Positions 24,563 through 36,055 of a DNA stretch of 64,000 bases are shown in pieces; within the stretch, counting starts at the first letter, position 1, and each line of letters opens with the position of its first letter. Below the pieces are notes generated by a model that was not told the origin of the DNA, did no database searches, and saw only the letters and a program-made list of their open reading frames with translations. The stretch comes from Arachis hypogaea (taxonomy: Eukaryota; Streptophyta; Magnoliopsida; Fabales; Fabaceae): positions 22,191,940 through 22,255,939 of the forward strand of contig NC_092051.1 in the NCBI RefSeq assembly GCF_003086295.3, written 5' to 3'. A program made the translations under genes and the position numbers.

Positions 24563-24687
24563 CTTTATGCAGGTATGGAAAGCTAAACAATCAGTTGAGA
24601 GGACTCCACTAACTTTTGTAAGGTAACCTTTCTCTTCTCAACACTTTCTGGTGTAACAAAAACTGATATGACAAAGGTTTGGGTACC

Positions 24688-24695
24688 TTTATATA
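24688..24695 (-). promoter_or_regulatory. TATA box of the RPA-like gene
   Basis: TATATAAA on the minus strand, about 125 bp upstream of the chosen ATG (24562). It follows a pyrimidine-rich CTTCTC and leads into an untranslated leader. The spacing fits a plant TATA promoter. Confidence 0.6.
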
Positions 24696-24865
24696 GAGAA
24701 GTTTGAAATTAAAAGTTCCGGGGAGAATACTTTGTCACGCTACTTCAACGTTGTTTATTCACAAAATAGGCAGTAGTAATTTAGTGCCATGTGTCACTTG
24801 ATGAAATGTACCACTTGTCGAATGTATACAGTTGTACGTGTCAAGCAACTAACCCATTACTACTC

Positions 24866-24885
24866 TCCTATTATATATTAATAGA
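24866..24885 (-). mobile_element. Helitron 5' terminus, unpaired
   Basis: On the minus strand the sequence after a host A begins TCTATTAATATATAATAGGA. This is the same type of start as the proven Helitron at 18193 (TCTATTCTTAATATATAAAA). It lies 323 bp upstream of the RPA-like start codon, where the 5' end of an RPA-carrying Helitron would be. No matching 3' hairpin plus CTAG was found for it, so the extent of this outer element is open. Confidence 0.6.
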
Positions 24886-25148
24886 TTAGATAAAAAAATT
24901 TTTAGGTATATCTAATAATAATACTTAGAATAATAATGAAAACTAGAATTATATTTTACATGTTTTTTAATTTTATTAGTTATTGTTAGAAACTAAATTA
25001 TATTTAGTGTTATTGGAGATTAATATTTAGCATTTTAAAATTATGTTATTATTAGTGGATATGAGACTTAGGATTTTCGGGCGCGGTTGTGGATTTTTTT
25101 CTAATACAGATTTAGCATTTTTGAGTAATTAATTATTGTAATAATATA

Positions 25149-26396
25149 GGGTAAAATACACTAATAAATTATTTCACCTTTAAAATTATGTAAATGTCCT
25201 ATTTTAATTTTTGTTATAAGTATGTCCTTAATGATTTTATGTAAATCGGATAAATTAGATTTGATTTACATTTTTTCAATGTAAATCAAATTAATTAAAC
25301 TCGATTTAGCATGTATATGTTGTATAAGTAGTAAATTAAATCTAATTGATTCGATTTACTAGTTGTACATATTATTGACATTTACTTCATTTAAGTTAAT
25401 TATATTAACTTTAAATATAAATGTCAATATGAAAATACCTCCATTTGGATTCAAATAAAATATCAAAAAAATAAAACGACTAAGAATAGAAATCTAACTT
25501 TTATATTTTAGTTCAAATTCTAGAAAATCTACATTTTTATAAACTTATAAATTTAAGATGGAATAATAAACGATTTCTAAAAGTTCATTAAAAATCATCT
25601 TTTGACTCATTAGTATCTAAAAAATCATTACCGAGACTTTTGACATTAAAAAAGTATTCCGTTAATTATTTAACTTTGACCTCATAGTGGAACTACATTA
25701 AAGCTAAATAAAACTTTTATGCATTCAAATAGAACACTATAAACCTTAAGAACCAAAACATTATTACGCCAAAACGTAGGGAATCAATGTAGTACTTTAC
25801 CCTAACTTTTTTAACATCAAAAGTCTTGATAATGATTCTTTAGATGCTAATGAGTCAAAGGATGATTTTTAATGAAATTTTAAAAATTATTTATTGTTCC
25901 ATTTTAAATTCATAAAATTTATAAAAATGTAGATTTTATGAAATTTGAACTAAAATACAAAAGTTGGATTTCTATTTTTTTTTATTTTTTTATATTTTAT
26001 TTGAATCCAAATGAGAATATTTTTTATTAATATTTATGTTTTAAAGTTAATTATCAATTAATTTAAAAGTAATAAATGTCAATAATCTGTACAAGTAGTA
26101 AATCGAATCAAGCTGGTTTAATTTACTATATATGTGTTGTTCAGTAATAAATCAAATCTAATATCGAATCAATTAATTGGATTTATATATATACTATATT
26201 AATAGTAAATTGAATCTAATTGATTTAATTTATTACTGGTACAACATATATATAATAAATTGAATCAATTATCCAATTAAAATTTATTCAATTTATATAG
26301 ATATGCAAACAAGACATATATGTAAAAGTTATTTTGATTTAATTAGGATATTGATATAATATTAGAGACCATTTAATTTGTTTATGTCATTTACCC
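25149..26396. repeat. Large inverted repeat (fold-back element), arms about 500 bp
   Basis: Left-arm phrases (GGGTAAAATACAC at the edge; ATTTGATTTAC; TTGATTCGATTTACT; CATTTGGATTCAAATAAAAT; TTTTGACTCATTAGTATCTA) recur inverted and in mirrored order in the right arm, which ends in GTCATTTACCC. The arms meet around 25640-25800. They have diverged by many substitutions and gaps. No clean target duplication is visible and nothing is coded inside. Confidence 0.7.
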
Positions 26397-27038
26397 ACAA
26401 TATTAGTTATATGTGTTAACAAGAGTTAGATATTTATATTTTTATAATTTATTAATTATATTAATTTGTATGTGAATAAAAATTAGAATTCTTTTAGGGT
26501 AAAGCTATTAATTCTATCTGTTAGTATGTGATTGGAATTAAAATTTTATGTTTCGGTTAATGGTAATGAAGAAAAATTAGTATGTTAATGAAAAATATAA
26601 TTATATTGTTTTAATTTTTTAAATGTTATTAGTTATTGTTAGAAATTAGAACTAATTATTTTGATAATTTTAATAATTAAAATTAGTATAAATTATAATT
26701 ATTTAGGGTTTATGAATAATTTATTAATTGTTTTACTTTGTATGTGAATGTGAATGTGAATTAAAATTGTTTTGGGGTAAAATTATTAATTCTATTTGTT
26801 AGTATGTGATAGGAATTAGAATTTTATTTTTGGATAATGTTAATGATAATATTAATATGTTAATAAAAATTATAATTATATTTTTGGTATTTTTTAATGT
26901 TATTAGTTATTGTTAGAAATTATAGTTAATTATTTTATTACTTTGTATGTATGTATGTATGTATGTATGTATGTATGTATGTATTTCTTGGATAAAATTG
27001 TTTTTTAATTAATTATATTTGTTAGTATGTATCGTTAG
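26397..27038. other. AT-rich repeat-like sequence with short repeated phrases
   Basis: Phrases such as TTATTAGTTATTGTTAGAAA and GTTAGTATGTGATWGGAATT recur at intervals (for example 26625 and 26895; 26520 and 26800), indicating an old local duplication. The stretch ends in the (GTAT)n microsatellite at 26944-26984. No gene. Confidence 0.5.
26944..26984. repeat. (GTAT)n microsatellite
   Basis: Ten uninterrupted tetranucleotide units. Confidence 0.97.
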
Positions 27039-27141
27039 AAATTTGTAACAATCCACCTTCTAGCACGTCATGACCAATGCTAGTCGTCAGACATTATTTC
27101 ATGGCTTTTTAAGAGACTCTAGACTTTATATTAAATATATA

Positions 27142-28109
27142 GCGTTCAGTATAATTTTGGTCCCTAACGTAGAGGTCGAAAATTTATTTCGTCCCCAGCC
27201 TTTTTTTTGCTACAAAATGGTTCCGAAGGTTTCAATTTGTTTTAAAATGTCCTTTTGACCAAATTTTTTATTTTTATTACCAAATTACCCCTAACTAAAA
27301 AAATTATAAAATAAAATAAAATAAAATAAAAAGAAAAAAAAGGGACGGGGGAGAAAGAGAATCGGGGGGGGGGTTCCAAGGAAGAGGGGGAAGGGAAAAA
27401 GTCGCTGCTCTATGCCGCTGCCGCTGCTCCTTTCTTCCTAAGTACATACACTAACGACAAGAGAGGAGAGAGCAGAGGGAGAGAGAAAGTGAAGAGAGGA
27501 ATAAAACCTTCCACAGTGCCGCCGACTACCACGGCGCCCTCCTCGTGGCGATTTGTAGCCCGCCAACACCGCAATGTCGTTCACCGCCGCAGCCCCTCCT
27601 CCCCTACCACCGTCGCAACCCTTCCCCTCCGTTTCAATTTTTTATTCCTTTTTTCTTTAATTTTTCGGATTTAAAGGATTCTATTGTTGTTGTTGTTGAT
27701 GCTTCTGGTTGCTTCTGTTTATTCCTTTTATTCCGTTGTTGTTGTTGATGCTTTGGTTACTTCTGCTTCTGCCTGCTCTTGTTTTTGCTTCTGCTTCTGG
27801 TTGTATTTTTGTTGTCACTCTGATTTCATTATCTATTGTTATTGTTGTTGTTGTTCTGCTAATTGTTGTTGTTTGATTGTTGTTATTTTGCTTCTGGTTT
27901 CTGCTTTTGCCTGCTTTTGTTCCTGCGTTTGCGCTTCTGCTTTTGCTTCTGGTTATTGTTGAGGAAGAAGAGAGGAGGGAGGGGTATTTTCGTCCGAAGG
28001 ACGATTTTAAAACTAAGTTAAACCTTTGGGACTATTTTGTAGCGAAAAAAGGTCAGGGACGAAATAAATTTTTGAACTCTACGTTAGGGACCAAAATTGT
28101 ACTTAATCC
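27142..28109. mobile_element. MULE-type non-autonomous element, perfect 9-bp TSD
   Basis: Target duplication aaatatata (27133-27141 and 28110-28118). Terminal inverted repeats of about 115 bp share AATTTTGGTCCCTAACGTAG and further blocks (ATTTATTTCGTCCC; GCTACAAAAT). The centre holds a GC-rich, exon-like stretch (27410-27620) and then a run of GCTTCTG/TTGTTG triplet repeats to 27960, giving long low-complexity frames on the plus strand that I do not consider genes. Nested in the long solo LTR. Confidence 0.9.
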
Positions 28110-28836
28110 AAATATATACATATGAGCCTGTAGTACTAGCCGATATTACATATTAGATATATAGATATAATGGAGTAGATAATAGTTAAACAAATAATAT
28201 CTACATGAAGCATAGAAAACATAAAAAACATAACAATATCATACATATATGCCCGAAGGCTCATTTAATACATCATAGTTTACACCGGGTTACGTCGTTG
28301 CTTATTCATGTAAATATTTACAGATATCATATTTATACTAACAGGCCCCAACTCACAAGAGACACCCTAGTTTGGGACCTGTTCTAACTTATTTATATAG
28401 ATATTTATAAAAGCACATAACCCTCTAAAGTCTATATAGAGCGAGGACGAAGACTACTACTACTACTATTGCTACTATTACTGCAACTGCTCATTGATAT
28501 CTTAGTAGCTGAGAAAAAAATATTGTGCTCAAGCAAGGAGAAAGTCATCAGACACACTCATGATGTTGCTGCTCACCTATCCAAATGCGACGAACTCAAA
28601 GAAAATCACGTTGGTTCACATCTACGGAACGAGGGGAAGTAAGGGGGTGAGAACTTAAGGTTTCCAGTAGGGTACTACACGAAAAACCTAAGGGGTTCTG
28701 CAACCTAAGTCTAAGAGTTCACGCAGTTGTGTCGGTAAGTCATGCAAACAAATACAAGCATAAGTATATAACAGAATAGTAAGCAAGCACATAATACAGG
28801 AAACATAAATAAATCACAATCACAAAAAAATGCAGC

Positions 28837-30281
28837 TGATAAACCACTATTTTATGGTTTATCTTGTGCTAATTTGAGTGGTTTTTATCAAGTCTTTGCA
28901 CACTTATTCATACAAATTGCATGATTTTACAATTCCTTCCCAATTTTGTTCTATGGTTGAAAACTTGCTTCCTAAGCCTTTAAATTGTGTATTTTAATCC
29001 CTCTTTATACCATTCAATGCCGTGATCTGTGTGCTAGGTGTTTTCAGGCTATATAGGGCAGGAATGGCTTAGAGGATGGAGAGGAAGCTTGCAAAAATGG
29101 AAGGAGCACAAGAAATAAAGGAGAAAACCAGCGAGATTTGGAGATTTTCACAGCGACGCGTGCGCGTACCTGACGCGTACGCGTGACACGCGAAGAAGAC
29201 CATCGACGCGTATGCGTGACTGACATGTATGCGTGATGTGCGCCCCGTGCAGAAAACACAGAAGGCACTGGGGCGATTTTGGGCTGAGTTTGGACCCAGT
29301 TTTCGGCCCAGAAACACAGACTAGAGCCAGGAAACAAGCAGAGCCTCAAGACACATCCACTTTTACATAGTTTTCGTTTTAGTTTTTGAATCTAAGAGAG
29401 AAATACTACTTCCTCTAGGGTTCTTCACATTCATAGTTTTAGAATTTTATGCTTTTGATTTGGATATTGAGAAGAGTTACTACCTCCGTTGAAGTTTCCA
29501 TCATTCTAGTTTGTCTCCGTATTCCCTTACTCTTTTAATCACCCATTAACCATGTTCAGATGTTACATATGGATATCTATGGTTTTGGAATTTATTAATG
29601 CAAAGAACTATTTTTACCTTTAATTAATTTTCAGTTATTATTTTATTTAATTTATCATCTCTTCTTTCTATTCCCTTTATATGCCTGTGAAAGTGGTATT
29701 CATGTCAATGGAGTAGACTCCCAACTTGACTTGGGAGTTGATTAAAAGGAGACCCTTGAGTTGGAATACTCAAGTGTAATTGGAAATTGGAAGTTGTTGG
29801 CTGACTCTCTAGTCACTAACGCTAATCCTTCCATAGGAGAGGATTAGGACTTGTGAATTAGAGTTGGCTCAATTACTTGACTTTTCTTTATTCGGTAAAG
29901 GTTAACTAAGTGAAAACAACAACCTCTTGCTATTACACTTGGGAAAATTCAACAAGGATAGAACTTCCAATTAATCCTCTCCTAGTCAAGGCTTTTTAAT
30001 TCAAATATATAAAACCTCTTGTTAATTTTCATTGCTTTAATTAATAATTATTTTAATTTCCCGTTCTCCAACTCTAAAAATTCTTAGAAAATTCCTGACC
30101 AATAAATTGCACCCTTTTGTCAATTCGTTGGGAGACGACCTGGGAATTCTACTCCCAGTATTTTATTCTCAATTTGTGACAATTCTTTCTAAATTGATAA
30201 GCGAAATTTTCGTCGGTTAAGAACTGTACTTGCAACGCTATTTCCTCTATAAATTCTTAATCGGCAATTTTCCGCCCGTCA
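28837..30281 (+). mobile_element. Solo LTR of a Ty3/gypsy-type retrotransposon, 1,445 bp
   Basis: Begins TGATAAACCACTATTTTATG and ends CCGCCCGTCA, flanked by a perfect 5-bp duplication gcagc (28832-28836 and 30282-30286). It contains the LTR landmark TTCGTTGGGAGACGACCTGG near the 3' end. At 29153-29240 it has a CpG-rich block of repeated GACGCGTACGCGTGA-like units. There is no internal domain, so it is the remnant of LTR-LTR recombination. Nested in the long solo LTR. The 5' sequence looks to me like a repeat common in Arachis. Confidence 0.88.
29153..29240. repeat. GCGTACGCGT-type CpG-rich short repeat in the solo LTR
   Basis: Four to five degenerate copies of GACGCGTACGCGTGAC, several containing the palindromes ACGCGT or GCGTACGC. 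Very high CpG density against the AT-rich surroundings. Confidence 0.85.
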
Positions 30282-32963
30282 GCAGCAACCAAGTATGATG
30301 CATAACTAGTCTTATGCAGGTTATGAACTCATGCGTCAGTTGATGACTCGCAACCTGACGTTACTCAGGACTAAGCCCGAATATGGTTTTTCCAACTGCG
30401 TACGTGCTGCATACACGCCTAATGGACAAAGCCACGTCCATTCTGGCAACTGGCAATCGTCGCAGAGCTTGACGCCATAGTATGACAGTTGGAGAAACAT
30501 GTTTCAACATAAAGTGGGCATCCCCACATCTTATGGTTTTGGTTCCATCGGAGCAGAAACTCTACCTCCCCAGATAATCTCTTAGCATGGTTATGGTTCC
30601 ATTGGAGCAGACACTCTTCCTCTCCAGATAATCTCTTAGCACCTTAGGATTTATAGTTTTCTTTTTCTACGGCACTTTTCAAATAAACTTTATCTCTAAG
30701 GGACTTCTCTACCTTTTTCTTTTATAAAAACTTGTACCCGGTCTCTATCTTCTAAATCTTTTAGCCTTTTGTCATATTTACTATTTTGCCCTTGGTACTT
30801 TTATATTTTTAATTTTGCCCTTTTGCCATAACCTCTCTTTTTATCGCTTCCTTTAGGCTTTTAGTGACGCGTTTACCACTAATGTTATTACTTTACTATT
30901 TTATCCTCATATTTTTATTAAAATACCTTCCTATCCTTCATTAAGTTAACTAACCATTTTTACATTTACTTTATGTCCAAAATTACTATTTTATCCCTAA
31001 ATGTTCTAATTTTTCCGTTTAACCTTATTTAGCGTTAAAATTTTACTGGATTGATCTTAATATTTTTATTAAATATCAACTTACCCCTAGGAAAATAAAA
31101 TACCATTTTACCCTTTATTAATTTTATTTACCTATTTTAGTTATCACTTTTTACTGTTTTACTTCTAATTTTTACTAAAATTTTTATTTAAGTCTAAAAC
31201 TTATTTTAAATTTAATTTTGATCCAAATAATTTATATAATTATTATTTTACACCTGATGATACTAATTCCATAATTTTACTGTTCTTTTAATTAAATCAT
31301 ATTTTTAACCATCTTTTTATCGAAAAATGACCATAATACCGCTTTATTCTTACCTACTTGTTCCATAGGATTAAAAATATTTTTCTAACTTTTTTAACTC
31401 TTTTTCACCCTAATTTTCGTGCTCTTAGTGGCTAAATTTTTTAAAGGTGCAATTTTTATATTTTTTCCTCCACTTTTAGTGACGTTTAATGCTTGAAACT
31501 TAAACCCCAAGTACTTCCATATTTTCGGTTGTTACCACACAAAATCCATATAGGCAAGTATACTTCATATTATACATATTTAGCAAGTAAAAACAGAGAT
31601 AACTCACGGAATTTTCAGACTTACAAAACAAGCACAAATTCACCATAAAGTGGCTCATACGGACACCGAAAACAAGCACAAACATATTCTAACTAATCCT
31701 AACCCTTACCTCTTATTTAATTCAGTTCTTAGACCTTTCACACACTAGAAAAAGTGTATACAAAGGTAGAGGCATGGCTGGTGGTGGTGCAATTTCGTTT
31801 TTGGCTTAAAAGTATCATAAAAACGTCAAAATTCAACCACTTTAAACTCGAATTTATTTAGCTCCTTAGGTGTGATCCATATAGACTTTAAGAGAAATTT
31901 TTTATACACAGAGGAGAGCAAGAACTTATCATGAATACTATTGGAAAAAATAGAAAAGGAAGGAGAAGGAATAAGAGCTTACCTTGTCAAAATTTCGGTA
32001 TAAACATAAGAATTAGCAAAAACAGGCAAAGGTTTGTGTTTGTATGGCTTAATTCCTTGAAAAATACTTGAAGAATAATGTAAGAATAGTAGAAATGAGG
32101 GCTGGGACGTAGAGAAGAGGTACATAATTTTATTTTTTTTTCTCTCTCTAAAACACGGTCAAAAATTCACAAAATGCATAAAGTGTTTTTGTAAATTTTA
32201 TGATCAATATTTTCTTAAATAAAAATCTGAGTCTTGGCTGAATTAATTATAGTAAAAGAGGCTGAGAATTTTGTAGTCAAGGGATAGGTATTAATGAAGA
32301 AGGAGCTTGAAAGCGAGGAAGCTTGGTCAGCGCTTGCGTGCCAAGCTTATCTACAATTAACCGCAGTTAGTTATTCGGGGTTAAAAACACAGCAGAGAGG
32401 GGATGAGATAATCTCGGACCAAAGGTTGAGAGGGAGAGGAGAGTTACTTGGATGGCAAGTAAGAGAATTCAGGGTCTCTAGGAGCCGTTTGCGGAATATT
32501 AGTAAAAAATTCGGTTTGGGGTAACTTTTACAGTGTGGTAAAATAATTAATGGCTAAGGTTTATTCTTAAAGAAATAAATCATAAATGGATGGCTAATAT
32601 TAAACTTGGATACAATTACCAAGATAGAAATTATTTTTACCACTGATTTTGAGTTTTTTTGTTACTAATTTTTTTTCTGGCGCACGCAAAACCGTCAATA
32701 AAAGTGAATTTCCGCCCCAAAAAGTCTCTAGTGAGAAAAATAAACCAATAGCAAGTAAGTGTTTATTTTTTACTAGTCAAATTTGACTTGGAGGAATTAA
32801 TTTTCCACATAAATCAAGTTTGACCTATTAATTATTATTTTCTAATTTTTTTTATCATTGGGCTTGCCTCACTAATAGTTTTTGGGTCATAGTTCTAAAT
32901 TTTGTGGAATAAATTACAAAATAAATAAAAAAAATTTATCAAAAATCAAATTCTTACAAAATT

Positions 32964-33195
32964 AGAATTAGATTTTTTGGGTATTCTTAATAATAAAATT
33001 AATTATTATGGTAAATAAGTTAAGATTATTTTATTGAGTGATTTTATTAATTATAGTAGTTAGTATGATGTTAAAGGAAATTATTTTTTGTGTAAATTTA
33101 ATATTAATATTAGTATGTTAATGAAAATTATAATTATAATTTTTTTCAATTTATTATTCATTATTTTACTGTGATTACTTGTGTTAATATTTGTA
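32964..33195. other. Spacer between the two long solo LTRs
   Basis: 232 bp of AT-rich sequence resembling 26400-27030 (for example TTATTATTCATTATTTTACT and TTAGTATG phrases). It is probably the continuation of the same old repeat that received both insertions. Confidence 0.45.
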
Positions 33196-34031
33196 TACGT
33201 TGTAACACCTTACCACACTAAGCTTTACGCTTAAGTCATAAAACAAAGGTAGTGTGGTATTACGAGCTCTACAATATAATATATACATATAATAGCAGAA
33301 AGATTATAATATACTAGGAGCCTTGAAGAATGGTTGAAATAAAAATCGCGAAATAAAAATGCGACGTTCAAAAAACGAGTTAACTTGCGTGCTAAGAAAG
33401 CTGTATCTATCAAACATAAGATAATAAAAGTAGGAATAGCGTGCCAAAGATACAAAATGACAAGCTCCTAACTCAGGAGTCCAAACGCCTAACGAGATGC
33501 CTCTCGACCTGCATCTAAAAAACAACAACATAGTATGGGGTGAGAACCAGAGGTTCTCAGTATGGTAAATGTGCCATACACATAATATATAAGGTCTTGG
33601 GAATGTCAGAGGCAATCCTAGAACACCGACACTCAGATTATAAAGCTTAAAGTATTAGACAGAAGCCATAAAAGGTGGTTTTCTAAGAGTATCTAAGCCT
33701 AACTTAACTTAGTCTTAAATCTAAGTCTCATACTGTCATTTCTCCATACCTCCATCTCCGTCAGTATTCACAGATAAATAAACAAATAAAAGCAAACACA
33801 AGAAAGTTACAAGTATTGCAGGTAGCAAATATACACTTAACATAGTAAATGCACTTAGGCAAACCCAGTTAGAACACAAACAAGTAATTCAAGTAATATT
33901 CACATGATGCATACTTGTCCTATGGCTAATGAGCTCATCTATCGGTTATACAGCCAACTCGACAAGCTCGGTTTGCCAAACCATTGGACTGTCCCCTGAT
34001 GTGCATCCCCATGAGTCTATGCATAGCTTTT

Positions 34032-34035
<4 letters not shown>

Positions 34036-34078
<43 letters not shown>
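34036..34078. repeat. (TA)n microsatellite
   Basis: Uninterrupted TA run inside the long solo LTR. Confidence 0.97.
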
Positions 34079-34079
<1 letters not shown>

Positions 34080-34483
34080 AATCGCTCAATGGGGGTACCA
34101 TTCCCGGGAATTTATAAGTGTCCGGTCACCCTTACGTCGTAGGGTCAACAGAGTATCGAGTTTTCAACCTGGTACACGTGGTGGCAAGCCACGGTACTTT
34201 ACCCAGGGAATCTTGTATCTCAGATTATTTAATCATTCAATCCAAGTATCATACATGATTATTCATTTGATTATCAAGCCAAATATCATACATGATCATC
34301 CATAACATTTCATAATCAATTCATCACTTTTCAGCTTTACTTCATCTCCAAGTTATCCCCACTTCCTAACTTCATCTGACTATCAGGTTTAATACTATTA
34401 TTAATGACTAAAGAAATGAAAATAGAGGTTTAGAAGATTGAAATAGGGTTTAAAACTCAAAATCATATTTGCTGGAACTGGGG

Positions 34484-34656
34484 CCACGCGTACGCGTGGC
34501 TCACGCATGCGCGTGGGAGTGTGAAACTGCAGCTCGCGTGCGCGTCACTTTGTCATGCGTACGCGTGGACATGCGTACTAACCCCTTACGCATGCGCATG
34601 GGACCAATTGCGTACGCATCACCAAAATTCCATGCCATGCGTACGCGTGGGTATAC
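34484..34656. repeat. GCGTACGCGT-type CpG-rich short repeats in the long solo LTR
   Basis: At least seven degenerate copies of ATGCGTACGCGTGG-like units (CACGCGTACGCGTGG, CACGCATGCGCGTGG, ATGCGTACGCGTGG, CGCATGCGCATGG and others). They are separated by 10-25 bp of ordinary sequence. This is the same motif as at 29153-29240 although the host LTR is a different family. Confidence 0.85.
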
Positions 34657-36055
34657 GTTTTAAAAAAAAACAGATTCAGTACAAAGCTGCAGAATTGTAT
34701 AAAAAAAACCAGTTTTGAGATCAAATCTTCCAACGCCCATAACTTCTTTGATTTGAAACATTTTTCACCCGTTCTTCGAATGGCATAAACATCACGAACC
34801 CAATTTTCATTTCAAAACAAGTTAGAATCAAATTGAGGGTCCAAAAGCCAAGTTATGCCTCGCCAAAGTTTGGCCAAAAATCAACTTTTGTAAACTCACA
34901 AAACCTCTTCCTCATTCAAAACAATTCCCATTTTCCAACACAATAACCTACATATGCTAGCACCAAGAAGTCCTTCTTCCTCAACACCATAACAACCATG
35001 AAAATCACACTTCACACTAATTACAAGTACATATACACATACCAAATCCAACAACAACAACTACATGTACACATGCCAAATTCCACAACCAAACCATAGT
35101 TCATAAATTACATACTTGTGCTCTCAAATCAATGATTAACAATTTATCAATCCTTCAACTAATCAGCACCACATCAATCCATATTTAATAACAAGACACT
35201 AAACCACAATATACACATTCGTTCCAACTTATCCTACGGTCATCTAGCCTAAGTTTTCACAGAACATTATATATTAAATGCAAGAAACCTAAACTATACC
35301 TTAGCCGATTTCTTTGTAATGATCAAGGCAATTTAATTAAAATTAAGACAGCCCCTCAAAAGCTCAATAAACTCTAGGCTCAGCTTCCTCTAAGTTTCAT
35401 TATTCACAATTTCAAGCTCTAATTATTTATTCACAACCTAATACACATTCATAACACATATATACCCAATTTAATTCCCAAAACACAAATTCAGAATATT
35501 TAGATAGAATTATTATATTCTCACCTTACCTAAGCTTTACATAAGCAAGAGTGAACGTTTTCCTCAAGTTAATTGGATCCTAAAACATCAAAAAGTAAAG
35601 AAATTCAATACCCGTACAATACTTTCAAAAATTGGGAGAAAGAAGTGGCTGAGAGTAATTAATGGCTTACCTATGAAATTGTTCTGATAGAAATGTAGAG
35701 CTCGACGTGGTGGTCACGTGGCCGCAAACGGTGCGGCGATCGGAGCTCAGACGGAGGAGTTACGTGAGTTGGAATTCACCGTAGGGGTTATTGAAATATT
35801 TTCTTTCCTTTCCTCCCCTGTATGCTTCAACGTTGTTGCAGCTAAAATGGGGAAGAAAAGGAATGTGGGTTCATTTAAAGACTGACCCAGTTTGGAATCG
35901 GTTCGGCATTGGACTGAATCTTCGTAATTAGTGTCAAAATTCTTGTTTCGATAAGCTTTATCCTAATTTAATATAATATTCGCATTTCTAATCTTCGTTA
36001 TTAAAAAATAATTTATTAACTAATTATTTACTAATTTAACGGAATTTACATATGT

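Larger units (their letters stand above)
27044..32958 (+). mobile_element. Very long solo-LTR-like element with two nested insertions
   Basis: Starts TGTAACAATCC and ends TTCTTACA (TG...CA, with TGTAA/TTACA inverted ends). It is flanked by a perfect 5-bp duplication aaatt (27039-27043 and 32959-32963). Removing the MULE (27142-28109) and the inner solo LTR (28837-30281) leaves about 3.5 kb. The element at 33201-36050 has the same ends and orientation and shares a GGGGTGAGAAC motif. No gag or pol is present, so I read it as a solo LTR left by recombination; a non-coding LARD-like element is the alternative. The joined flank GTTAGAAATTAGAATTAG resembles neighbouring sequence at about 26640, supporting the boundaries. 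Confidence 0.68.
33201..36050 (+). mobile_element. Long solo-LTR-like element, 2.85 kb
   Basis: Starts TGTAACACCTTACCACAC and ends GGAATTTACA, flanked by tacgt (33196-33200) and tatgt (36051-36055). That is a 5-bp duplication with one C-to-T change at a CpG. Same terminal sequence and orientation as 27044-32958 but with its own target site, so it is an independent insertion. It contains a (TA)n run (34036-34078), a CpG-rich GCGTACGCGT block (34484-34656) and, near 35700-35770, a GC-richer segment. No coding frame. Confidence 0.66.

Noticed and set aside
15846..24885. A single 9-kb Helitron from 24885 to 15846 containing the RPA-like gene
   Set aside because: The 3' end at 15846 pairs better with the TC end at 18193. 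The joined flanks recreate a sequence found uninterrupted twice nearby, which the 24885 pairing does not.
27489..28125. Plus-strand frames in the MULE centre as genes
   Set aside because: Low-complexity triplet runs with no recognisable domain; overlapping frames are all open for compositional reasons.
27044..36050. The two long elements as the paired LTRs of one retrotransposon
   Set aside because: Each has its own 5-bp duplication and only 242 bp lie between them, with no internal domain or primer site.
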